In this document: positions 41,449-48,817 of the stretch, piece after piece
How positions within the stretch are numbered: the first letter of the stretch is position 1
Layout of the letters: each line of letters opens with the position of its first letter
Origin: JAXMCK01 sp046349395
GTDB taxonomy: Bacteria > Pseudomonadota > Alphaproteobacteria > Geminicoccales > Geminicoccaceae
Direction of reading: 5' to 3'
NCBI GenBank assembly: GCA_046349395.1
Contig: JAXMCK010000003.1
Location: forward strand, 186,001 to 250,000
DNA: 64,000 bases
The notes under the pieces: generated by a model
The model's input: the letters and a program-made list of their open reading frames with translations, nothing else
What the model was told of the DNA's origin: nothing
The model's database searches: none
Program-made: the position numbers and the translations under genes

Positions 41449-42155
41449 GTAGGTGGGCCGAGTACGGCTGCGGTCTGGCCGAACAGGATCTTCTTGGCCT
41501 CGTCGTCCATGGGGGTATCCCTCCTGCGGTAACGGTCACCGAGTTCGTAGGCCCGAACGGTGGCCGGGCGGGCGGCGATCGACTCGAACCAACGGCGGAG
41601 ATTGGGGAAGTCGGCCAGATCCTGTCCCTGACGCTCGTAGGGCACGATCCACGGATAGGAGGCCATGTCGGCGATGCCGTACTCGGTGCCGGCCACGAAG
41701 GCCCGATCCTTCAGCCGCCGATCGAGGACGCCGTAGAGACGGTTGGTCTCGTCGACGTAGCGCTTGGTGGCATAGGGAATGCGCTCCGGAGCGTACTGGC
41801 TGAAATGATGGTTCTGACCTGCCATGGGTCCGAGCCCACCCATTTGCCAGAACAGCCACTGCAGCGTTTCGATCCGGCCACGGAGGTCGCCGGGGATGAA
41901 GCGGCCCGTCTTTTCGGCGAGGTAGAGAAGGATGGCGCCGGACTCGAAGACCGAGACGGCCGGGCCGCCGTCTGCCGGCGCGTCGTCGACGATCGCCGGC
42001 ATACGGTTGTTGGGCGCGATCTTCAGGAACTCGGGCCGGAACTGCTCGCCGCGTCCGATGTCGACCGGCACGATCCGGTACTCGAGGCCCGCTTCCTCGA
42101 GAAACATCGTGATCTTGTGGCCGTTCGGGGTCGGCCAGTACCAGAGATCGATCAT
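41445..42155 (-). CDS. YfcG-like GST-family disulfide-bond oxidoreductase
   Basis: A 236-residue Nu-class GST. The N-terminus MIDLWYWPTPNGHKITMFLE holds the TxNGxK motif characteristic of YfcG/YghU-type proteins, which bind two glutathiones and reduce disulfides. IAPNNRMPAIVDD and SVFESGAILLYLAEKTG complete the glutathione site; WQMGGLGPMAGQNHHF is the family-specific helix. The start was set at MIDLWYW, as the 21 upstream codons are not homologous. It is coupled to the Gre-type gene downstream. Confidence 0.9.
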   Translation of the reverse strand: MIDLWYWPTPNGHKITMFLEEAGLEYRIVPVDIGRGEQFRPEFLKIAPNNRMPAIVDDAPADGGPAVSVFESGAILLYLAEKTGRFIPGDLRGRIETLQWLFWQMGGLGPMAGQNHHFSQYAPERIPYATKRYVDETNRLYGVLDRRLKDRAFVAGTEYGIADMASYPWIVPYERQGQDLADFPNLRRWFESIAARPATVRAYELGDRYRRRDTPMDDEAKKILFGQTAAVLGPPT

Positions 42156-42432
42156 CAAGAGGCGCCCGCAGCTGCTGTCGAGGGCGGGAAGGATGGGGTA
42201 CACGCCCCAGGACGGCAAGCCGGGCGATGCGTATACGGCTCTGAAAGGACCTGCACCTCCGGCCGTTACGGCGAGAAGATGGTGGCCTCGTCGATCGCCG
42301 GAGCTTCGTATGTCCTGTTCACACCCTCCACTGCGGTGGAATTGTGGAAGAAGGACACGAGCAGGGTCTCCGAATGTTCGGCCTCATCTCAAAACTTGAC
42401 ATCATTCCTAGGCTCATTTATCCTGTCTGCTC

Positions 42433-43152
42433 ATGGACGACACGCCCTACCGCCTCGACCCCGAGTTCCGCGCCGGCCGCAAGAAGCGCCGGCTCGTCCG
42501 GCTCATGGCGCTGGGCGCCACCGCCGCGAAAGCGGCGGCGAAGCTCAACATCACCGACGCCGAGCTCGATGCCTTCACCGCCGATCCGGACCTGCCGGAA
42601 ATGGTGGAAGCCTATCGCGAGATGTACGGCCAGCCCGAGGAGGAGATCCTCCGCCGGCTGCGCGACCTCGCGATCAAGATCCTGGTCGAGTCGGTCGAGG
42701 AACGCGATCCCAAGGTCTGCGCCTGGTTCTTCCGCGAGCTGCAGCACGCCCGCAATCCCTGCGTGACGCTGGCGAAGTCCGTCATGCGCGCCCAGGAGCG
42801 GGCCGTGCGTGAGGCTGCGGAAACCGAGACGCCCAAGCCGCCGCCGAAGGTGAAGCGGGTGCTCTATCCGCCGCGCCCGTACGACGACCTCGAATCGCTC
42901 CGGCATCGCACCACCGTCCGCCTGCGCGACCAGCTTATCGTCGAGGCGCAGGAAAAGGCGCGGGAGGAAGCCGAGGCCAAATCCGCATCGGGCGAGCCGT
43001 CTCGGCCGCCGCAACCTGTGCCCGTGCCACCGCCGGCCCTGACGCGTCGGCCGGAGACAGCGGAGGAACGCGACTACCGCCGCGTCCTCGGGAAGATCAT
43101 GGACAAGCGGATCAGACTCCGCGTGCGGGATCCGGACGCCGACACGTCGTAA
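42433..43152 (+). CDS. Hypothetical protein with terminase-small-subunit-like N-terminal HTH
   Basis: A 239-residue protein not firmly recognised. The N-terminal third is basic and helical: KKRRLVRLMALGATAAKAAA followed by LNITDAELDAF, which reads like the helix-turn-helix of phage small terminase subunits or homeodomain-like proteins. A central helix pair (EEEILRRLRDLAIKILVESV) follows, and the C-terminal half is rich in proline and charged residues. No phage gene is nearby, so a prophage origin is not supported. An AT-rich stretch directly precedes the start (ATTTATCCTGTCTGCTC), with no strong ribosome site. Confidence 0.6.
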   Translation: MDDTPYRLDPEFRAGRKKRRLVRLMALGATAAKAAAKLNITDAELDAFTADPDLPEMVEAYREMYGQPEEEILRRLRDLAIKILVESVEERDPKVCAWFFRELQHARNPCVTLAKSVMRAQERAVREAAETETPKPPPKVKRVLYPPRPYDDLESLRHRTTVRLRDQLIVEAQEKAREEAEAKSASGEPSRPPQPVPVPPPALTRRPETAEERDYRRVLGKIMDKRIRLRVRDPDADTS

Positions 43153-43579
43153 GCGCGTCGCGCGCCAAGACTTCAGCCCAATCCTTCAACCTCAAACCCG
43201 CCGCCGTCCTCATCACGAGCCCCCAGCCGATCCAAGGCTGAGCGGGGCCCATTCCTGTTGAGGTGCAGCCTTCAGGTCGTCAGCCGGATCCTCTGGTCGT
43301 CGAGGTCGACGGTGAGGCGCCTTGGTCACCCGAGAGTGATGCCTGAACCTCCTATTCGAAGGCAGCGCAGTCGGCATCCTCCTGCGGGCCGAGCTCGATC
43401 AGCGGAATTAGAGCCGTTCTGCCGACGGAGATCTCGGGGTGGTTCCAGTAAACAATCGGGACGCGCAGATCGTCCAGGACGGCCGGTGTCAGCATCCAAA
43501 AGTCGGGCAATGCGTGAGCAGCCGTTCGCCAGAGTTCGCGATGTTTGCATGCAGCCCGCCTCGGCTGCCGCAAGAAGAG
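43153..43579. other. Intergenic region without a convincing gene
   Basis: Only short overlapping open frames in several directions are present. None shows family motifs, a good ribosome site and consistent codon use together. The most protein-like is an 87-codon minus-strand frame starting with TTG at 43615 (43352-43615), but it reads through the terminator hairpin at 43580-43609 and is therefore doubtful; it could be a decayed fragment. Confidence 0.5.
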
Positions 43580-43609
43580 AAAGACCGGACTCTTCCGAAT
43601 CCGGTCTTT
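43580..43609 (-). terminator. Intrinsic terminator of the heme-binding protein gene
   Basis: A perfect ten-base stem, AAAGACCGGA/TCCGGTCTTT, with a ten-base loop begins about 50 bases after the stop of the minus-strand gene at 43659. On that strand the hairpin is followed by a pyrimidine-rich run (CTCTTCTTG). This fits a Rho-independent terminator. Confidence 0.7.
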
Positions 43610-43658
43610 CCACAATGCACCGACGCTCGACAGCCTATGACGGCGTCGATCTGTCGGG

Positions 43659-44282
43659 TCAGGGCGCCAGGTTCAAATTGTCTCGCGTCTTGACGGCGAC
43701 ACTGTGATCGCGAACCACGCTGTCGCCCGAGATGCCGAGGCCGCCTACGATTTCGGACTTGCCCTTTACCAGGGCAACGCCGCCGCCGAAGGTGATGGTG
43801 CCACCCACCCGCTTGCCGATCAGCGGATCATTGGCGGTGCCCCACTTATCGAACGGACCCTTGTAGAGCTCGTCGGGATCGCCTGGGTTGCCGAGTGCCA
43901 CCCCGTAAAGAGGCTTCCCGGGCTGAACCAGCGGGTCGAGATCCTTGGTGTCGAACAGCTCGAGCTTGCCGTCTTGCTTGATGGCTAGACCGTTCGCCGT
44001 GAATGCCTTGGCGGCGGCGATCTGCCGGCTCAGGAGCCACTGGGACGTCCTGGACGAACCGGAAAAGGCGACCTGGCAGACCGCGCCGGACCGATCGACA
44101 ACAACAGCCCACATGGGATTGTTGAAGTCCGTCTTGTCCGCAGCGACCGCATTCTTCAGCGCATCCTTCAGATTATTGTAGCTGACCGGGCAGTCGGCCC
44201 AGGCTTGGGCGGCACCGCCCAAGATAGCCAGCGCGCCGATAGCGGCGACAGAACAGAGCTTCGTCAAGTTCAGCTTCATCAT
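43659..44282 (-). CDS. Periplasmic heme-binding protein, GlcG/HbpS family
   Basis: A 207-residue exported protein with a clear signal peptide (MMKLNLTKLCSVAAIGALAI to AWAD). The GlcG/HbpS domain follows: PMWAVVVDRSGAVCQVAFSG, SRQIAAAKAFTANGL, and FGGGVALVKGKSEIVGGLGI near the C-terminus, the last being the family hallmark. Members bind heme or corrinoids or act with oxidative-stress sensors; the ligand here is not known. The gene stands alone between two intergenic regions of about 500 bases and has its own terminator. Confidence 0.85.
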   Translation of the reverse strand: MMKLNLTKLCSVAAIGALAILGGAAQAWADCPVSYNNLKDALKNAVAADKTDFNNPMWAVVVDRSGAVCQVAFSGSSRTSQWLLSRQIAAAKAFTANGLAIKQDGKLELFDTKDLDPLVQPGKPLYGVALGNPGDPDELYKGPFDKWGTANDPLIGKRVGGTITFGGGVALVKGKSEIVGGLGISGDSVVRDHSVAVKTRDNLNLAP

Positions 44283-44786
44283 CGCGTGTTCTTTCCTGCT
44301 CAGGCCGACCTGTCTGTCGGCAAAAACACAGCCTCAAAACACTCCACGTTCCAGTTGCTTCGGGCTGAAAGCAGGGCTTAACATTCCTGAGAAGCACGCT
44401 GCTCCTCAGTTCAGACCACCCCCCTATGTTGGCGGCCGCAAGGGCCGCATTGCAGTTCGCGCTTTAGTTGCGCCGTCATCAAGCTTTCGCAACTCAGAGA
44501 CGGGGCGTTCTACCCTATACACAAGCGTATAGCAGTTCGGGCCTTCGCCTCCCTGCGCGAAAGTTTCTTCCACTGCACCGGTTTTTACTCGGCGTCGGTG
44601 CAATATAAGACGTGCCTTTTTCATGCCGTCAATGGGGGACAACACTGCAAGTTTTTGTGACAGGGCTATGGCGGCGCCCGGATTGGGCGTGGCGCCGCAA
44701 ACCGCCGGCTCGTACGGATGGCACGCCACTTGCCTAGTGTCGTTTGACGCGGCACGTAGAGAGAAAGCGTGCCTGGTGAGGTGCGG
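44283..44786. other. Intergenic region with several hairpins, no gene seen
   Basis: No open frame here looks coding. Inverted repeats include GCGGCC/GGCCGC at 44432-44448, CTATAC-N6-GTATAG at 44515-44532, and GCACCG/CGGTGC around 44574-44600. It must hold the promoters of the two divergent flanking genes. I could not assign a known RNA family. Confidence 0.5.
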
Positions 44787-46238
44787 ATGACGGCGGCTGA
44801 AGGGGCGGGGATTTTTGCCGGCTACGATGCCGGACTCTACTACTGCGAGCTGACCGATCGCCGGGCAGCGGTCGAGCCTCTGATCGCTCAGGTGGCGGCC
44901 CGGATCGAGCAGTTGGGCGTCGACGACCTGCGCGCCCGAGCAAGGGACGCCGAAACCGAGCTCTACAATCTCGGCATCACGTTCACGGTCTACAGCCAGG
45001 GCGATGTGATCGACCGGATCCTGCCGTTCGACGTGGTTCCTCGCGTCATTCCAGCCGCCGACTGGCGCAGCATCGAAGCCGGCGTCGTGCAGCGGGTGAC
45101 CACCATCAACCGCTTCCTGCACGACCTCTACCACGACCAGAAATTCCTGAAGGACGGTATCATCCCGGCCGACCTGGTGCTGGGCAACGCCAATTTCCGG
45201 CCCGAGATGATGGGCCTCGACCTGCCGTTCGGCACCTATGTCCACATCAACGGTACCGACCTCGTCCGCGGCGACGACGGCCGGTTCCGGGTGCTGGAGG
45301 ACAATGCCCGCACTCCGTCCGGTGTCTCGTACGTCGTCGAGAACCGGCATCTCATGCTGCGGACCTTCTCGGACCTGATGCACGACCTGCCCGTGCGCTC
45401 GGTCTCGGATTATGGGCGCCGCCTGCACGAAGCACTATGCGAGGTAGCACCGGTCGGCGTCGACGATCCGCAGGTGGTGCTGCTTTCGCCGGGCGTCTTC
45501 AACTCGGCCTATTTCGAGCACGTGTTCCTCGCCCGCGAGATGGGCGTACCGCTGGTCGAGGGACGAGACCTCGCGATCATCGACGACCGGGTCTGGATGC
45601 GGACCGTGGCCGGCCCGGAGCCCGTCCACGTCATCTATCGGCGGCTGAACGACGACTTCCTCGATCCCGAGGCCTTCAATCCGGAGAGCCTGCTCGGCGT
45701 CCCGGGCGTGATGCGTGCCTATCGGAAAGGCAATGTGGCGCTCGCCAACGCACCCGGCACCGGTGTGGCCGACGACAAGGCCGTCTACGCCTACATGCCG
45801 CGGCTGATCCGCTACTATCTCGACGAGGAGCCGATCCTCGACAATGTCGAGACCCACATCTGCCGCGAGCACGAAGGCCTGGCCTACACGCTGGCCCATC
45901 TCGACGAGCTCGTGGTGAAGCCGGTTGGCGAGTCGGGTGGCTACGGCATCACGATCGGGCCGCGGGCGACCGCTGCCGAGCTGGAGGTCTGCCGGCAACG
46001 GCTCGTGGCCGACCCCGCCAACTATATCAGCCAGCCGATGATCAACCTCTCGGTGTCGCCCACGCTCGTCGACGGGGGGATCGAGCCCCGGCATGTCGAC
46101 CTGCGGCCCTTCGCGGTCACCGGGCGGAGCACCTGGGTCCTGCCGGGCGGGCTCTCGCGCGTGGCGCTGAAGAAGGGCTCGCTCGTCGTCAACAGCTCGC
46201 AGGGCGGCGGATCGAAGGATACCTGGGTCCTTGACTAA
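44787..46238 (+). CDS. Circularly permuted type 2 ATP-grasp protein
   Basis: A 483-residue protein of the circularly permuted ATP-grasp (DUF404/DUF407) group. Typical segments are FTVYSQGDVIDRILPFDVVP, RFLHDLYHDQKFLKDGIIP, YVHINGTDLVRGDDGRFRVL with EDNARTPSGVSYVVENR, and the later VVKPVGESGGYGITIGPRA, which is the nucleotide-binding loop. The family probably forms peptide-like bonds on an unknown substrate. The ATG at 44787 was chosen because GAGG lies five bases upstream; GTG 44769 is an alternative. The gene overlaps the alpha-E gene by eight bases. Confidence 0.9.
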   Translation: MTAAEGAGIFAGYDAGLYYCELTDRRAAVEPLIAQVAARIEQLGVDDLRARARDAETELYNLGITFTVYSQGDVIDRILPFDVVPRVIPAADWRSIEAGVVQRVTTINRFLHDLYHDQKFLKDGIIPADLVLGNANFRPEMMGLDLPFGTYVHINGTDLVRGDDGRFRVLEDNARTPSGVSYVVENRHLMLRTFSDLMHDLPVRSVSDYGRRLHEALCEVAPVGVDDPQVVLLSPGVFNSAYFEHVFLAREMGVPLVEGRDLAIIDDRVWMRTVAGPEPVHVIYRRLNDDFLDPEAFNPESLLGVPGVMRAYRKGNVALANAPGTGVADDKAVYAYMPRLIRYYLDEEPILDNVETHICREHEGLAYTLAHLDELVVKPVGESGGYGITIGPRATAAELEVCRQRLVADPANYISQPMINLSVSPTLVDGGIEPRHVDLRPFAVTGRSTWVLPGGLSRVALKKGSLVVNSSQGGGSKDTWVLD

Positions 46239-47208
46239 CCTCCTCGCCCGCTACGCCGAGGCACTGTTCTGGATGGCCCGCTACGTCGAGCGGGCCGAGA
46301 ACCTCGCCCGCGTCCTCGACGTGCAGGAAACCTTCGCGCGCGACAGCCGCGGCAGCCACGACTGGCGCGCCATCCTGCAGCTCTATGTCGACGAGGAGCG
46401 CTTCCTCGAACGCTATGCCGAGCCGACGCCGCACAATGTCATCTACTTCTACACGATGGATCCCGAGAATCCCGGCTCCATCTTCTCCTCGATCACCTAC
46501 GCCAAGGACAATGCGCGAGCCCTGCGCCCGCTCATCTCGACCGAGATGTGGGTGCAGCTGAACACCTTCCATCAGCGCGTCGCGGCGCTGACGCGGGGCG
46601 AGCTGGCGGAGGAGCGGCTGGCGCGCGTCTGCGCCATGATCAAGGACGGCTGCGAGACGCACACGGGCGTCACGGCCGGAACGTTCTACCGGGACGAGGG
46701 CTGGCACTTTTATCGCCTGGGTGCCTCGATCGAGTGCGCCGACCAGACGACCCGCTTCCTCGACGTGAAGTACCACAACCTGCTCAGCAAATCGGGCGAG
46801 GCGATCGACGTCAGCCAATGGAACGCCGTCCTTCGCTCGGTTGCCGGCTACCACGCCTTCCGCCGCGTGCACCCCCGCGACATGCGGCCCGACCAGGTGG
46901 CGTCGTTCCTGCTCTCCGACCGCCGCTTCCCGCGCTCGGTGGTCAACAACGTCGTCGCCATCGACGAGCATCTGAACCGGTTGCGGGCGCAGTACGGCTT
47001 GAAGCGCGCCTTCCGGCTGCTGGAGATGGTCGACGGGCTCAAGGACGATCTGGAGCCGCGCAAGGTGCAGACGGTCCTGGCGGGGCACGGCCTGCATGGC
47101 TTCAACGACTTCATGCAGCAGAGCCTGTCCGAGATCTCGCAGGGTATCGGGCAGGCCTTCTTCGGCTACGCCGCTGCGGAACAGACCCAGACCCAGTCGC
47201 AGTCCTGA
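46231..47208 (+). CDS. Alpha-E domain protein, partner of the ATP-grasp protein
   Basis: A 325-residue all-helical protein (DUF403, alpha-E). It begins at TTG with MTNLLARYAEALFWMARYVE and RAENLARVLDVQETFARDS, the standard opening of the family. Further conserved parts are RFLDVKYHNLLS, VLRSVAGYHAFRRVHP and FLLSDRRFPRSVVNNVVAI. It overlaps the ATP-grasp gene by eight bases, and the pair is a known conserved neighbourhood, usually with a transglutaminase-like and a proteasome-type peptidase gene. Those additional genes are absent here. Confidence 0.9.
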   Translation: MTNLLARYAEALFWMARYVERAENLARVLDVQETFARDSRGSHDWRAILQLYVDEERFLERYAEPTPHNVIYFYTMDPENPGSIFSSITYAKDNARALRPLISTEMWVQLNTFHQRVAALTRGELAEERLARVCAMIKDGCETHTGVTAGTFYRDEGWHFYRLGASIECADQTTRFLDVKYHNLLSKSGEAIDVSQWNAVLRSVAGYHAFRRVHPRDMRPDQVASFLLSDRRFPRSVVNNVVAIDEHLNRLRAQYGLKRAFRLLEMVDGLKDDLEPRKVQTVLAGHGLHGFNDFMQQSLSEISQGIGQAFFGYAAAEQTQTQSQS

Positions 47209-47214
47209 GCAGGC

Positions 47215-48756
47215 TCAGAACTCGTTGGGGGCACCGCCCTCCTCGATCCGACGCGCGACGTAGGCGTCCAGCTCTTCGCGGATCGCCGGGTCGAGCGGGG
47301 GTGGTTCGAACTCGGCCACCAGCTTCTTCCAGATGCCGTTGGCGCGTTGCGCGGCGTCGGGGCTGCCGGCCTCGCGCCAGCTCTCGTAGTTGCGCAAGTC
47401 GGAGACCATCGGCGCGTAAAAGGCAGTGCGATAACGGTCCTGCGTGTGCTGGCAGCCGAAGAAGTGCCCGCCAGGCCCGACTTCGCGCATGGCGTCGAGG
47501 GCGATGGTCGACTCGCTGACCTCCAGCGGGGTGAGGAACTCGGCCACCATCTGCAGGGTGTCGGCGTCGATGATGAACTTCTCGAAGCTGGCGACGAGCC
47601 CGCCTTCGAGCCATCCGGCCGCGTGCTTCACGAGGTTGGCATGGCCCATGACGACGGCCCAGAGCGAGAACAGCGACTCGTAGGCCGACTGGCTGTCGAC
47701 GCAGGTGGAAGCACAGGTGTTCGAGGAGCGGTAGGGCACGCCATAGCGGCGTGCGAGCTGACCGCCGAGCAGCACCGACTTCATGTATTCGGGCGTGCCG
47801 AAGGCCGGGGCACCCGACTTCATGTCGACGTTCGAGGTGAAGCCGCCATAGATCACCGGGGCACCGGGCCGGACCAGCTGGGCCAGTGCCATGCCCGCCA
47901 GCGCCTCGGCGTTCTGCTGGACCACGGCACCGGCGATGGTGACGGGCGCCATGGCACCGGCGAGCGTGAAGGGTGTCAGCACGACGATCTGGTTCACCGC
48001 CGCCATTGCCATGATGCCGGCCGCCATCGGCGCGTCGAGCCGTAAGGGTGAGCTCGTGTTGATGACCGTGATGAGCGAGGGCTCACGCTCGAGCTGGGCA
48101 CGATCGATGCCGCGGCCGATCCGGGCGATCTCGATCCCGTCGTAGATGCGCTTCCAGCCCAGCGAGTAGGCATGGAACGGCTTATCGGCCATGACCACGA
48201 AGTCGCGCAGGCATTCGAGGTGGCGGATGTCGGGATGGATGTCGACGGGCTCGACCGGGTAACCGCCGAACAGATGCAGGATGTTCAGCGTCTGGGTGAG
48301 CTTCACGAAGTTGCGGAAGTCCTCCTGGCTGCCGATGCGGCGGCCGCGGTCGAGATCCGAGCAATTGGGCGGGCTCGAGATCTGGGCGAACATCATCCGG
48401 TCGCCGCCGACCTCGAGATCGTGGGCCGGGTTGCGGGCGTGCAGCTTGAAGGTCGAGGGCGCCTTCGCGACGGCGTCCGTGATCAGCTCGCGAGGAAAGC
48501 GGATCCGCGTTCCCTCACCGGCCTCGCCCCCAGCGTCGCGATAGACCTTCCGTGCTTCCGGCAGCAGCACGTCCATGCCGATCTCTTCGAGTACCTTGAG
48601 CGAGGCCTCGTGGATCGACTCGAGCTCATCCGCGGACACCACGGCCGTCGGTGGGTAGAGGTGCCGCGGCTGACGCCACGGCGGCTGCTGGAAACCTGAA
48701 GCCGCACGGCGGCCACGCCGCTCGCCGCGCCGTCCGCCACTGTCGCCCTCGCTCAC
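47215..48756 (-). CDS. Trimethylamine methyltransferase (MttB/MtgB) family protein, non-pyrrolysine type
   Basis: A 513-residue protein of the MttB superfamily, in which corrinoid-dependent methyltransferases act on quaternary amines. The barrel carries GEGTRIRFPRELITDAVAKA, MMFAQISSPPNCSDLDRGR, VINTSSPLRLDAPMAAGIMA and GAPVIYGGFTSNVDMKSGAP, with a C-terminal REVGPGGHFFGCQHTQDRY. There is no in-frame amber codon, so it is the pyrrolysine-free type (MtgB-like). The GTG at 48756 was chosen because GGGAG lies six bases upstream. An arginine/glycine-rich leader precedes the domain. The divergent neighbour is a DgcA-like demethylase, which supports a role in betaine or N-methyl amino acid breakdown. 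Confidence 0.88.
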   Translation of the reverse strand: MSEGDSGGRRGERRGRRAASGFQQPPWRQPRHLYPPTAVVSADELESIHEASLKVLEEIGMDVLLPEARKVYRDAGGEAGEGTRIRFPRELITDAVAKAPSTFKLHARNPAHDLEVGGDRMMFAQISSPPNCSDLDRGRRIGSQEDFRNFVKLTQTLNILHLFGGYPVEPVDIHPDIRHLECLRDFVVMADKPFHAYSLGWKRIYDGIEIARIGRGIDRAQLEREPSLITVINTSSPLRLDAPMAAGIMAMAAVNQIVVLTPFTLAGAMAPVTIAGAVVQQNAEALAGMALAQLVRPGAPVIYGGFTSNVDMKSGAPAFGTPEYMKSVLLGGQLARRYGVPYRSSNTCASTCVDSQSAYESLFSLWAVVMGHANLVKHAAGWLEGGLVASFEKFIIDADTLQMVAEFLTPLEVSESTIALDAMREVGPGGHFFGCQHTQDRYRTAFYAPMVSDLRNYESWREAGSPDAAQRANGIWKKLVAEFEPPPLDPAIREELDAYVARRIEEGGAPNEF

Positions 48757-48817
48757 CGATTGCTCCCTGCCTGTCCGGGCCACTAGGCTCCCGCAACCCA
48801 TTCCGGATCAAGCCCAC

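Noticed and set aside
43352..43615. An 87-codon minus-strand frame (TTG start) with a plausible-looking protein sequence
   Set aside because: It begins at TTG and reads through a strong intrinsic terminator hairpin, has no ribosome site and no recognised domain; a decayed fragment cannot be excluded.
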